Assembly: GCA_029261835.1 (NCBI GenBank)
Contig: JAJDAO010000003.1
Location: forward strand, 248,001-312,000
Length of the DNA stretch: 64,000 bases
DNA from: Deltaproteobacteria bacterium
GTDB taxonomy: Bacteria; Myxococcota_A; UBA9160; UBA4427
Direction of reading: 5' to 3'
The notes under the pieces are model-generated. The model searched no databases and was not told where the DNA came from. It was given only the letters and a program-made list of their open reading frames with translations. How positions within the stretch are numbered: the stretch's first letter is position 1; every line of letters begins with the position of its first letter. The position numbers were made by a program, and so were the translations under genes. Below, piece by piece: positions 44,962 through 53,382 of the stretch.

Positions 44962-46140
44962 TCAACGGCGGCAGTCGATCAGATCCTGTATCGCCCGTCT
45001 CACCTGTCGCGCGAGGTAGCGAACCAGTCGGGGATCGTCCGCATCCTCCGGCGAGAAGCGTTCGTGGAAGAGAAACGGCTCCCCGTAGACGATGTGATAC
45101 CGCACCGGATACGGAAGCAGACCCAGCGGTCCCAACAGGGGGAAGGTCGGCGTGATCGGCGCAATCGGAAGTCCGAGCGCCTTCGCCAGCGGACGCACAT
45201 CGAAGAGGACGGGCGCTTGGTCATCGCTTCCGATCACAGCGGTCGGCACGATCGGCGTGCGCTCACGCAGAGCCTGCTCGACGAAGCCCACGTGAAACGC
45301 CTGCAGGCGGTAGCGCTGTGTGATGAGCTTGCTCACGCCGCTCATGCCCTCGGGGAAGACCAGTAGCAGCTGTCCCTCCCGCAGCAGGTCGGTGAAATTC
45401 TCGCGGGTTCCGATGACCTGTCCCACGCGGGCAAAGAAGACATTGGCCCAGGGCAGGCCGCCGGCCCAGCGGTCGACGATGGCCCGCGCCAGGCGCGGTG
45501 GATCGCTGTTCAGCATGATGTCGAGCGCCAACATGGCCCCATCGAACGGCAGCAGGCCCGCGTGATTGGATGCGACGATGGCCGGGCCCACGGTCGGCAG
45601 ATGCGCGTGCCCCTCGCTCCGCACCCGGAAGTAGAAGCGGTAGAGGGCGTACAGGAACGGGAACGTTCGTTTGAGCGCCACACTCGAGAGGCCGAAGCGG
45701 TCGTAGGGCACCTCGCCGTCCACCAGGTGAGAGAGCGCTGCGAGCCGGCGCCGATCTTCCGGATCGAGTAGGCGGTCGAGCCAGCTCTCCGGGTCGGGTG
45801 GCTCGATCTCGGCCAGCGGCGGCGCGCTGATCCAGCGTCGCTCAGAGCCCGGCTCCGGGGCCACGTGCGCAAGGTGGGCATCGGCGCGGCGTTGCGGCGC
45901 GTGAGCGGTGCCCGCGTCGGCGGCGGGGATGGCGGGCTCGCGGAGGAGAGCCTGTGCTTCGAGCGCGGCATCTCGAGCCTCCGGCACGGCGAACTCGCCC
46001 TCTATGCCGAGGTCGGCCAGGCCTGCCAGAAAGGGCTCGGGGCCGAGCGGGCTCTCGAAGGGGTCCGATCCCAGGGCCGGTCGCCGAGGCCCAGCGTCGG
46101 CGGCGGGATGCTGACCCGCATCTGTCGGCTCGTTGCTCAC
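44962..46140 (-). CDS. Lysophospholipid acyltransferase-like protein (PlsC superfamily)
   Basis: A 392-residue protein with a Pro/Ala-rich variable N-terminus (about 1-130) and an acyltransferase domain: the histidine motif 'ASNHAGLLPFDGAMLALD', 'RVGQVIGTRENFTDLL', and the FPEG motif 'LLVFPEGMSGVSKLITQRYR'. It probably acylates a glycerophospholipid or related lipid at the inner membrane. The GTG at 46140 overlaps the parA stop by 4 nt (GTGA) and has GAGGAG before it. The domain is clearly paralogous to that at 52464-53360. Confidence 0.85.
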   Translation of the reverse strand: MSNEPTDAGQHPAADAGPRRPALGSDPFESPLGPEPFLAGLADLGIEGEFAVPEARDAALEAQALLREPAIPAADAGTAHAPQRRADAHLAHVAPEPGSERRWISAPPLAEIEPPDPESWLDRLLDPEDRRRLAALSHLVDGEVPYDRFGLSSVALKRTFPFLYALYRFYFRVRSEGHAHLPTVGPAIVASNHAGLLPFDGAMLALDIMLNSDPPRLARAIVDRWAGGLPWANVFFARVGQVIGTRENFTDLLREGQLLLVFPEGMSGVSKLITQRYRLQAFHVGFVEQALRERTPIVPTAVIGSDDQAPVLFDVRPLAKALGLPIAPITPTFPLLGPLGLLPYPVRYHIVYGEPFLFHERFSPEDADDPRLVRYLARQVRRAIQDLIDCRR

Positions 46141-47024
46141 GGTTCGCTCCTCAGGGAACTGACGGCTAGCGGCGTGGGGGTGGGTGTGGGGAGGCCGCGC
46201 GTGTCGAGCTCCTCGGCCAGCGCCGCCATCGCCCGGGCTCCGCGGTCGCTCGCGGCGTACTCGAAGATCGAGAGGCCGCGCGACTGCGCTTCGTCGATCT
46301 TGACGTGGTAGCCGACCACCGTCTGGGCGATCTCCTTGGGAAAGCGCTTCTTGAGGTGGTCGAGGATCTCGTCGGCAAGCCTGGTGCGGCGATAGAAGGT
46401 CGGTATCACCATCGTGACGCGCAGATCGGGATTGCCGTAGCGCTCCCGCACCGTCGCCACAGTTCGCATCAGCTCGGCGCAGCCGTCCAGGGCGAGAAAG
46501 GTGAGCGGGACGGGAATGGCGATCTCGCTGCAGGCGCACAGGATGTTGAGCGTCAGCGGGCCGAAGCTCGGCGGGGCGTCGATCAGGACGAAGTCGTAGA
46601 GGGCGAGGTCCGGCGCCTGCAGGAGCGATTGCTTGAGTCGCTGCGTCGTGTTCTCGCCGCCTTCCGGCGTCCAGGCCGGAAACAGGGCGAGCGCTTTGTT
46701 GGCCACGATTACGTCCAGGGCGGGGATGCGGGTCGCGACGCTTGGCAGCGCGCTCAGGCGGGGCTCTGCGTGTTGTCTCTGCGGCCGGTCGTCGTGCAGG
46801 GGCTCTCCGGAGCCCAGCAGCGAGTCGACCAGCAATTCGATGGAGCTGCGCCTCGGGTTGCGAACCTCGAGCCCCAGAACCTTGCCGAGCTGGCCCTGAG
46901 GATCCATATCGATCGCGAGAGTGCGCCGTCCGCGTCGCGCCGCCAGGTAGACGGCGATGTTGGCGACCAGAGTGGTCTTGCCGCTGCCACCCTTCTCGTT
47001 GATGAACGCAATTCGGCGAGGAAT
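46137..47024 (-). CDS. ParA/MinD-type ATPase with a probable ATT start
   Basis: A deviant-Walker ATPase of about 295 residues. The P-loop 'INEKGGSGKTTLVANIAVYL' and 'TLAIDMDPQGQLGKVLGLEV' are encoded upstream of the first ATG (46907), so they need an earlier start. Between the in-frame TAA (47075-47073) and the P-loop there is no ATG, GTG, TTG or CTG; the codon that gives a standard beginning (M-PRRIAFINEKGG) is ATT at 47024-47022, preceded by GAGGGG 6 nt away. Later motifs include 'YDFVLIDAPPSFGPLTLNIL' and 'VVGYHVKIDEAQSRGLSIFE'. No ParB partner is nearby. It is translationally coupled to the acyltransferase gene. Confidence 0.82.
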   Translation of the reverse strand: MPRRIAFINEKGGSGKTTLVANIAVYLAARRGRRTLAIDMDPQGQLGKVLGLEVRNPRRSSIELLVDSLLGSGEPLHDDRPQRQHAEPRLSALPSVATRIPALDVIVANKALALFPAWTPEGGENTTQRLKQSLLQAPDLALYDFVLIDAPPSFGPLTLNILCACSEIAIPVPLTFLALDGCAELMRTVATVRERYGNPDLRVTMVIPTFYRRTRLADEILDHLKKRFPKEIAQTVVGYHVKIDEAQSRGLSIFEYAASDRGARAMAALAEELDTRGLPTPTPTPLAVSSLRSEP

Positions 47025-47189
47025 CGTACGCCCCTCTCTCGTGCCTCTTCTGCGCCCCGTTTCTCTTGATGCTTAGTCGGGCCGCGCAGGAGTGTCAACG
47101 AAAGAATGGGTGGCTGGGGCGATTCGCAGCCGGCTCGCCGGTTCTCGACATCGACGAGCCGCGTGGCCTTGCCGAGCGCCGGACCGAGA

Positions 47190-47223
47190 GAAGCCCGCGA
47201 CAGCATGCGCTGTCGCGGGCTTC
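47190..47223 (-). terminator. Perfect 15-bp stem-loop downstream of etfA
   Basis: GAAGCCCGCGACAGC and its exact reverse complement, separated by 4 nt (ATGC), start 33 nt after the etfA stop. Followed on the minus strand by TCTCGG rather than a U-tract, so it is a strong hairpin but not a textbook intrinsic terminator. It probably ends or stabilises the etfBA transcript before parA. Confidence 0.65.
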
Positions 47224-47255
47224 GCGTGGAGCTGCAGCCAGGACGTCGTCGCGCG

Positions 47256-48227
47256 TCAGCCCTTGGCTTCCGTCAGCGCCGCTGTCAGCGGCGGGAGGAT
47301 CTCGAAGAGATCGCCCACCACGCCAACGTCGGCGACCTCAAAGATCGGTGCATCCGGATCCTTGTTGATGGCGACGATGAAGTTGCTGGCCTTCATGCCC
47401 ACCAGATGCTGGATCGCGCCCGAGATGCCCGCTGCGATGTAGAGCTTGGGTGACACGACCTGGCCCGAAGAGCCCACCTGGTACGCGTGCTCGAGCCAAC
47501 CCGCGTCCACCACGGGGCGCGAGGCCCCCATCGCGCCGCCCAGCACCTCGGCGAGCGGCTTCATGACTTCCTCGAACTTCTCCGGGGATCCGAGCCCGCG
47601 ACCGCCGGCGACGATCACGTCCGCCTTGGAGAGATCGACACCGGTCGCTTCCGCCTGCTCGACGGCGACGAACTTGGTCCGCAGCCCGTCGAGACCGACC
47701 GCGAGAGCGCTGGTGCCGCCGTCGCTCGAGCCCTCGTAGGCCTCGGTGGCTCCGGGCTGGACGGTGACCACGACCACGCCCTCGGCTGAGAGCTGCGCGT
47801 CGAGCTTGCCGTTGAAGACGCGGCGGTAGAAGACGAGATTCCCGTCCTCCAGCTCGATATTGAAGCAGTCGCTGATGTAGGCGGCGTCCAGACCTGCGGC
47901 GACGCGCGGTGCCACGTCCCAGCCGGCCGGCGTGTTGGAAATGAGGACCAGGTCGGCGTCCGCCGCCTCACGGGCCGCGCTGATGGCCCTGCTGAAGCCG
48001 TCCACGTTGTAGTCGCTCAGCGCAGCGTCGTCCGCCATCAGGGTGTCGCCGCCGCCCTTGGAGGCGAATTCCGCCGCCAGGTCGCCGACGCCGCTGCCGA
48101 TCACGACGCTCTTGATGTCACGCCCGCTCGCGTCGGCGAGCTTGCGCGCGATGGATACGAGCTCGTAGCTCGCCTCGCGGATGGCTCCAGTGTTCGTAAT
48201 TTCCGCGACGATGAGGATGTTGCCCAT
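47256..48227 (-). CDS. etfA: Electron transfer flavoprotein alpha subunit
   Basis: A 323-residue FAD-binding subunit of ETF, which passes electrons from acyl-CoA dehydrogenases to the quinone pool. N-terminus '[20 protein letters not shown]'; the FAD domain shows '[20 protein letters not shown]', '[20 protein letters not shown]', '[20 protein letters not shown]' and '[20 protein letters not shown]'. The ATG at 48227 is the family start (frame open to 48302). It is 43 bp after etfB. Confidence 0.96.
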   Translation of the reverse strand: MGNILIVAEITNTGAIREASYELVSIARKLADASGRDIKSVVIGSGVGDLAAEFASKGGGDTLMADDAALSDYNVDGFSRAISAAREAADADLVLISNTPAGWDVAPRVAAGLDAAYISDCFNIELEDGNLVFYRRVFNGKLDAQLSAEGVVVVTVQPGATEAYEGSSDGGTSALAVGLDGLRTKFVAVEQAEATGVDLSKADVIVAGGRGLGSPEKFEEVMKPLAEVLGGAMGASRPVVDAGWLEHAYQVGSSGQVVSPKLYIAAGISGAIQHLVGMKASNFIVAINKDPDAPIFEVADVGVVGDLFEILPPLTAALTEAKG

Positions 48228-48270
48228 CGATAGTTCTCCCGATTCGTAGGCTTGTGCTCGTTCCGTGCGT

Positions 48271-49053
48271 TCAGAGAACGCCGAGCTCTCTGATCTTGCC
48301 AACCAGCTGCGTCACGATCTCGTCTGTCGAGCCCTCGAGAAGCTCCGCTTGGTCGGATTTGGGCGGGATGTAGATCTTGTTGATCTTGACCTTGGCCGCC
48401 CCCGCCCCGACCTGCTCGCCAACCCCGAGGTCGGCCGCCGTCTTGACGTCCACGGGCTTCTTCTTGGCCTGCATGATCCCCTTGAGCGAGGCGTAGCGGA
48501 CCTGATTGGCACCCGTCTGGATCGCCAGCAGGCAGGGCCTGGGGAGTTCCACGACTTCTCTGCAACCGCCCTCGAGCTCGCGCCGAACCGTGATGCTCGT
48601 GTCGCTTGCCTCGCTGGAGATCACGCCCGTGGCCGAGGGCATCCCGGCCAGCTCGGCCAGCATGGGCGGGATGGCTGAGAAGTTGCCATCGTCGGCCATC
48701 AGCCCGCAGTAGATCACGTCGGGTTCCTCCTGCTTGGCAATGGCCGCCAGGATCTTGGCCTTGCCCAGGGAATCCGATGCGTCGGCCTCGGGATCCTTGA
48801 CGTGAACGGCCCGATCGGCGCCCATGCCGAGCGCGGTGCGCAGGGCCTGGGTAACACGGTCGGGACCGATTGAGACAACCACGACCTCGGCCTCGCCGGC
48901 ATCTTTCGCGCGCAGCGCCTCCTCGAGTGCGTAGGTGTCGTAGCTGTTGATCTCGAACTTGATGTTGTCTTCCTGAATCCAGCTGCCATCGGCTGCGACA
49001 TCGAGTCGCGCATCCTGATGAGGCACCTGCTTCAGGCACACCATGACCTTCAT
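48271..49053 (-). CDS. etfB: Electron transfer flavoprotein beta subunit
   Basis: A 260-residue AMP-binding subunit of ETF. It begins 'MKVMVCLKQVPHQDARLDVA', continues 'INSYDTYALEEALRAKDAGE' and ends with 'VRYASLKGIMQAKKKPVDVK', all typical for EtfB. It is the first gene of etfBA. A perfect 8-bp hairpin lies 40-64 bp upstream of its start. Confidence 0.96.
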   Translation of the reverse strand: MKVMVCLKQVPHQDARLDVAADGSWIQEDNIKFEINSYDTYALEEALRAKDAGEAEVVVVSIGPDRVTQALRTALGMGADRAVHVKDPEADASDSLGKAKILAAIAKQEEPDVIYCGLMADDGNFSAIPPMLAELAGMPSATGVISSEASDTSITVRRELEGGCREVVELPRPCLLAIQTGANQVRYASLKGIMQAKKKPVDVKTAADLGVGEQVGAGAAKVKINKIYIPPKSDQAELLEGSTDEIVTQLVGKIRELGVL

Positions 49054-49092
49054 GGGGGGCCGGCCTCCGGAGTATGTTGGTTGATCGGAATC

Positions 49093-49117
49093 GCTTCGGC
49101 ACAGGGTGCGCCGAAGC
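49093..49117 (-). promoter_or_regulatory. Leader hairpin upstream of etfB
   Basis: An 8-bp perfect stem (GCTTCGGC / GCCGAAGC) with a 9-nt loop, 40 nt before the etfB ATG, in the 282-bp region between divergent etfB and the exported-protein gene. It could be part of the 5' leader or a regulator site. Function unknown. Confidence 0.4.
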
Positions 49118-49335
49118 CTGCAAATGCGCGAGGAAGCTAACGGAGTGGGGGGGTGTTTTCAACGGCGGCGGGGCTGCGGACACCCGGCGACGCGCGCCGT
49201 TTGAGCCGAGCGCGGGTCGCTCGGGCGCCCGGCGAGACGGCGCCGGGAAAAAGCCATCTAAGTTCCTGCGAAGTTTGATATAAATCGCCTGAATATCCGT
49301 GTTGCGCCCAACCCGTGAGGAGGTTTCCGACGCCC

Positions 49336-49866
49336 ATGCCGCACCCATTCAGAGAAGCACCCAGCGCCCGGAGGCACTCACGCTCTCTGCTCGGTCTCAT
49401 CGCACTCGCGGTCACGTTTCTCGTGGCCGCACCGGCAGTCGCCGAGGACTCCCGCCCCAGCGAGATCCCCTATGACACGCCCGGGGACCTGCCCTCGCTC
49501 GATCCGAGCTACCGGCAGACCAGCCACGAAGTCGTGATCATCACCGACGGGTCACTCAACCCGCGACTCGTTACGCTGGACGAGGGGCAGCTCGTGGCCT
49601 GGATCAGCTATTCGAAGGCGGCTTCAACCGTCGTTTTCGAGCGCGAGGTTGCCCGGTCGATGATCTGCCACAGTCTCGTCAACTTCACCATCAAGGACGA
49701 TGAGCTGCGCTCGGCCGAGATCCACACCGGCGAGTTCGCCAGCTTCTGCCAACTCAAGCCCGGTCGCTATCGCTACAAGGTCGTGCGCGTGGATCCAAAG
49801 GCGAGCGGTGCAGCCGGTGCTGCACGCCGGCTCGAGGGTGAGATCATCGTCGGAAACGTGCGCTGA
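49336..49866 (+). CDS. Exported cupredoxin-like protein lacking usual copper ligands
   Basis: A 176-residue protein with a signal peptide (about 18-36, 'LLGLIALAVTFLVAAPAVAE'). The rest resembles a cupredoxin strand pattern: 'VVIITDGSLNPRLVTLDEGQ', 'LVAWISYSKAASTVVFERE', and a C-terminal 'EFASFCQLKPGRYRYKVVRV', where the Cys-x-x-x-Pro-Gly-x-Tyr pattern recalls the copper loop. The canonical His ligands are absent; two Cys remain (about residues 109 and 136). Resemblance is by eye only. The ATG at 49336 follows GAGGAGG at 49317-49323 by 12 nt; a GTG at 49315 is also possible. Confidence 0.6.
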   Translation: MPHPFREAPSARRHSRSLLGLIALAVTFLVAAPAVAEDSRPSEIPYDTPGDLPSLDPSYRQTSHEVVIITDGSLNPRLVTLDEGQLVAWISYSKAASTVVFEREVARSMICHSLVNFTIKDDELRSAEIHTGEFASFCQLKPGRYRYKVVRVDPKASGAAGAARRLEGEIIVGNVR

Positions 49867-49905
49867 GATCTCAGCGAGCCGTCTTGGCGCCGGGGTGTGG
49901 CTGGC

Positions 49906-50607
49906 TCATGCCCCCATGAAAGACAGGAACATCTCCAGAGATTCGACTCTCAGGAAGGGGTTGCTGCGCTTCTGCTCCTCCATGGTGGAGCAGCCCTCTG
50001 CGCTGGACAGGTGCCCGGGGAAGACCCGAGTCTCGTCGGGCAGCGCCTTGAGGACGCTGTGCAAGCTGTGGTAGAGGGCCGCTGGATCGCCCCCTGGCAG
50101 GTCGACCCGCCCAACGCTGCCGATGAAGAGCGTGTCGCCGGAAATCAGGTGCGGGGGCTCGCCCTGCGTCTCCACCAGCAGACACTGCGAGCCCGGTGAG
50201 TGCCCCGGCGTGTGGATCAGTCGGATGGAGACCGAGCCCAGCTCGATCACGTCACCATCTTCGTGCGGCACGATGACATCGTCTCCGATGCCGGTCATCA
50301 GCCTGAGACCGTCGGCCTCGAGAGCGCTGATGTGGACCGGCACGGGCTTGCGCTGCAGCAGTTGCTCGACGCCCTCGATGTCGAAGCCCATGACCCGACC
50401 GCCGACGTGATCTGGATGGCAGTGGGTGCAGAGCACGCCCACGAGCTCGATCCCTTCCTCTTCAGCCTTGTCCAGCAAGGCGTCCACATTCCAGGCGGGA
50501 TCAACGATCAGCGCTTCGCGCGTCTCGCTGCTGCCGACCATGTAGACGAGATTGGCCATTTGCCCGGCGGTGTGCTGGCTGAAGTACAGGTCGCTCTGCT
50601 CGCTCAT
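49906..50607 (-). CDS. MBL-fold metallohydrolase (glyoxalase II-like)
   Basis: A 233-residue metallo-beta-lactamase-fold enzyme. Metal ligands are visible in 'LCTHCHPDHVGGRVMGFD', 'RLIHTPGHSPGSQCLLVE', 'HLISGDTLFIGSVGRVDLPG' and 'RVFPGHLSS'. This resembles the glyoxalase II / persulfide dioxygenase group; a true glyoxalase II (gloB) occurs separately at 54293-55051. Substrate unknown. The ATG at 50607 fits the family; the longer frame to 50715 adds nothing conserved. It is 77 bp downstream of the hydrolase-fold gene. Confidence 0.9.
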   Translation of the reverse strand: MSEQSDLYFSQHTAGQMANLVYMVGSSETREALIVDPAWNVDALLDKAEEEGIELVGVLCTHCHPDHVGGRVMGFDIEGVEQLLQRKPVPVHISALEADGLRLMTGIGDDVIVPHEDGDVIELGSVSIRLIHTPGHSPGSQCLLVETQGEPPHLISGDTLFIGSVGRVDLPGGDPAALYHSLHSVLKALPDETRVFPGHLSSAEGCSTMEEQKRSNPFLRVESLEMFLSFMGA

Positions 50608-50684
50608 CGTGCTCTCTCCAAATCGAGGCGTTCTACGAGAGGGGGCCGATCGGCTTTGCACCGCCGCGGGCCCTCCGCTGGGCG

Positions 50685-51410
50685 CTATCTGCGCTGCAGC
50701 ACCCGCTCTATCCATGCCGCCACGGTCTTCGGAACCGTCGGCTGGTCGTCGTTCCCCTGCTCATCGGCCGGCGGTCGCAGTGGCGCGGTCAGATCACCGT
50801 CGGCGCCCTCGACGACCTCCAGCGTGGTGGGCGCCCCGACCCGCGCGAGGCAGCGGCCGAGGACAGCGAGGTCACAGTGGCGGTCCCGAGTTCCCTGGAT
50901 GAAAAGCATGGGTGAAATGATTCGGTACAGATGATCGCCCACGGCCTGCTCGGGTCGGTCCACCGGGTGCAGTGGATAGCCCATGAAGAAGATGCCATCG
51001 ACCTGCAGTCGAGTCGTGGCGAGCGCGGCGGCCACTCGGCCTCCGATCCCTTTACCGCCCAGGAAGACGTGTGCCGGTGCGGCAGCCGGATCGCGCCCAA
51101 GCAGCGAGAGCGCGGCGCGGTAGGCCTCTTCGAGAGCGTCCATCGAGTCGTCCGCCACCCGCCCGCCCGCTTCCGCAAAGGGAAAATTGAAGCGTATCGT
51201 CAAGAACTTGTGCTTCGTGAGCTCGCGGTGCACGTCGACGATCAACGGATCGTTCATGCCGCCGCGGCCGCCGTGGGCCAGCACGACTGCGACGCGAGCG
51301 CCGGTGGGCCACCATTCGGGAATACCGACGACGGCGGAGAGGGCGTGCAGCCCATGGACGGGCTCGGGCAGGGCGATCTGGAGTTCCTCGAACCTTACTG
51401 CCTCGTCCAC
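50685..51410 (-). CDS. KANL3/Tex30-type alpha/beta hydrolase-fold protein, probable pseudoenzyme
   Basis: A 241-residue protein with the fold and motifs of the KANL3/Tex30-like hydrolase group: 'VAVVLAHGGRGGMNDPLIVD', 'FLTIRFNFPFAEAGGRV', 'DGIFFMGYPLHPVDRPEQ' and 'SPMLFIQGTRDRHCDLAVL'. The nucleophile elbow, normally GGKSMGG, reads GGKGIGG, so the Ser is Gly. The usual catalytic His in the 'DGDH' region is also Gly ('VEGADGDLTAPL'). The acid Asp remains. Loss of two triad residues with an otherwise well-kept fold suggests a non-enzymatic role. Transcribed divergently from the SDR at 51540. Confidence 0.78.
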   Translation of the reverse strand: MDEAVRFEELQIALPEPVHGLHALSAVVGIPEWWPTGARVAVVLAHGGRGGMNDPLIVDVHRELTKHKFLTIRFNFPFAEAGGRVADDSMDALEEAYRAALSLLGRDPAAAPAHVFLGGKGIGGRVAAALATTRLQVDGIFFMGYPLHPVDRPEQAVGDHLYRIISPMLFIQGTRDRHCDLAVLGRCLARVGAPTTLEVVEGADGDLTAPLRPPADEQGNDDQPTVPKTVAAWIERVLQRR

Positions 51411-51539
51411 ACGACTCCCCTCTGGGGAAAACAGTTATCACACAGAGACGGTTTGCACGATAGGCTGAGGGCGAACGGCACGAGGCAACGCGGCGTCGGA
51501 TCTCGCTCCGGGTGTGCCTCTTCGGCGCATGGAGAGACA

Positions 51540-52463
51540 ATGGAGAAAGTACTCATCACCGGGATCTCCGGCGGCCAGGGGCAGCTGCTGGCGCGCCGCC
51601 TTGCCCGGGTGACCGAGGTCTGTGGTGCGGACATCGTACCGTGGGAAGGTGCCGGGGCGGGCATTCGCGTGCACCGCGTCGACCTGAGGAAGCGAAGGTT
51701 CGAGGATGTCGTCAGGACCGAGCGGCCCACTGCCGTCGTTCACATGGGCTTCATCCGTCACTTTCAGCAGGGAGAACGACTGCGGCACGACGTCAATGTT
51801 CGCGGTACGAAGCAGCTGATGGATCACTGCGTGAAGTACGGCGTGAAGCAGCTCGTGGTTCTCTCCAGCAGCTATGTGTATGGCGCCTTCGCGGAGAACC
51901 CGTACTACATGGACGAGGACTTTCCGCTCTCGGCCAGCCGTTCGTACCCGGAGATCCGCGACCTGGTCGAGGTCGATACGATCAGCTCGTCGTTCATCTG
52001 GCAGCACCCGGAGATCAGCACCTGCGTCCTGCGTCCCGTCAATGTTCTCGGAACTCACGTCCACTCCATGATTGCCAGCTATCTCGCGCTGCCACGCGTA
52101 CCGACTGTCATGGGCTACGACCCGATGCTGCAGTTCATCGCCGAAGGGGATCTCTGCGAGGCGATCGTTCTGGCTCTCGAGCGTCAGGTCCGGGGTGTGT
52201 TCAACGTCGTCGGCCCGGGTGAGGTACCACTCCACACGACGGTATCGGAGGTGGGCGCGATCGCGTGGCCAGTGCCTCGGCCAGTGGCTCGGCTGCTCTT
52301 CGATCGTTTCTTTCAGTGGGGGCTCTGGAACTATCCCGCTGGTGTGCTCGATTACCTGACGTATCCGGTCTCGCTCAGCGGTGCGCGCTTCATGGAGCAG
52401 GCTGGCTACGAGCCGAAGGTTTCTCTGCGCGAGATCTTCCGAGCCATGAGGAGGACGACCTGA
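51540..52463 (+). CDS. NAD-dependent epimerase/dehydratase family (extended SDR)
   Basis: A 307-residue extended SDR. The cofactor motif is present ('VLITGISGGQGQLLARRLAR'), then 'AVVHMGFIRHFQQ', 'LVVLSSSYVYGAFAENPYYM' and 'YPEIRDLVEVDTI', where the usual YxxxK reads Tyr and Arg. C-terminal parts include 'VMGYDPMLQFIAEGDLCEAI'. Substrate unknown. The ATG has GGAGAG just upstream. It is immediately followed (0 bp) by the acyltransferase, and the pair mirrors the SDR/acyltransferase pair at 43914-46140. Confidence 0.85.
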   Translation: MEKVLITGISGGQGQLLARRLARVTEVCGADIVPWEGAGAGIRVHRVDLRKRRFEDVVRTERPTAVVHMGFIRHFQQGERLRHDVNVRGTKQLMDHCVKYGVKQLVVLSSSYVYGAFAENPYYMDEDFPLSASRSYPEIRDLVEVDTISSSFIWQHPEISTCVLRPVNVLGTHVHSMIASYLALPRVPTVMGYDPMLQFIAEGDLCEAIVLALERQVRGVFNVVGPGEVPLHTTVSEVGAIAWPVPRPVARLLFDRFFQWGLWNYPAGVLDYLTYPVSLSGARFMEQAGYEPKVSLREIFRAMRRTT

Positions 52464-53360
52464 ATGCGCGCTGTGCAAGAGGAGGAAGGCCTGCTCGTCA
52501 CACTGCGTGATCTTGTCGGCGCCTTTCGGCCGCTGTGGGTGCGGCGGCTCGACGAAGAGTTGGCCGCGCGGATCACCCGCGTGCCGACGGTGCTCAACGA
52601 GTACCACTACGACGGCTACGGTCTGAACCTGGACTCGGCGCGACGGGCCGCGCTTCCGCTCGCCTTGCTCTACAAGCACTACTTCCGAGCCGAGACCTTC
52701 AACATCGAACGCGTACCCTCTGGCCGGGTTCTGCTGATCGCGAACCACGCCGGCCAGTTGCCCTTCGACGGCATGATGCTCGCTACGGCGATGCTGCTCG
52801 AGGCAGAGCCGCCGCGAATCGCGCGCGGCATGGCGGAGTACTGGGTGTCCGAGCTGCCGTGGATCAGCGTCGCGGCCGCGCGCACGGGGGCCCTGGTGGG
52901 CACGCCACGCAATTGTATCTCGATGCTCGACGCGGGTGAGTGCGTGATGGTGTTTCCAGAGGGTGTTGGGGGCATGAACAAGCTCTTCAAGCACCGCTAT
53001 CAACTGCAGCGCTTCGGCCTCGGATTCCTCCGCCTGGCGTTGGCGAGCAACACCCCGATCGTGCCGGTCTCGATCGTGGGATCAGAAGAGCAGCAGCCCG
53101 GCTTCGCCAATCTGCGGCGGCTCGGGCGCGTGTTCGGCATGCCAGCGTTTCCCCTGACTCTCGGATTCCCGTGGCTCGGCCCGCTGGGTATCCTGCCGCT
53201 GCCGGTCAAGTATCGCATCTACTTCGGCGAGCCGTTGCACTTCGACGGCGATCCCTCGGACGACGACGCCAGCATCGAGGAGAAGGTCGATGTCGTGAAG
53301 GCCGCCATCATGCGGGGCTTCGAGCGTGGCTTGAAGGATCGCCAGGGCGTCTTCAAGTGA
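52464..53360 (+). CDS. Lysophospholipid acyltransferase-like protein (PlsC superfamily)
   Basis: A 298-residue acyltransferase: histidine motif 'LIANHAGQLPFDGMMLATAM', 'ARTGALVGTPRNCISML', FPEG motif 'VMVFPEGVGGMNKLFKHRYQ', and 'TPIVPVSIVGSEEQQPGFAN'. Aligns throughout with the C-terminal domain of the 44962-46140 protein, lacking only its Pro/Ala-rich N-terminal extension. Probably acts on a membrane lipid; substrate unknown. It starts directly at the SDR stop and ends 22 bp before the YkvA-like gene, forming a three-gene operon. Confidence 0.87.
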   Translation: MRAVQEEEGLLVTLRDLVGAFRPLWVRRLDEELAARITRVPTVLNEYHYDGYGLNLDSARRAALPLALLYKHYFRAETFNIERVPSGRVLLIANHAGQLPFDGMMLATAMLLEAEPPRIARGMAEYWVSELPWISVAAARTGALVGTPRNCISMLDAGECVMVFPEGVGGMNKLFKHRYQLQRFGLGFLRLALASNTPIVPVSIVGSEEQQPGFANLRRLGRVFGMPAFPLTLGFPWLGPLGILPLPVKYRIYFGEPLHFDGDPSDDDASIEEKVDVVKAAIMRGFERGLKDRQGVFK

Positions 53361-53382
53361 CACAGTGCCAGGAGGATTCCCG

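Noticed and set aside
50608..50715. N-terminal extension of the MBL hydrolase
   Set aside because: The extra 36 residues have no family match and overlap the end of the adjacent gene; the ATG at 50607 fits.
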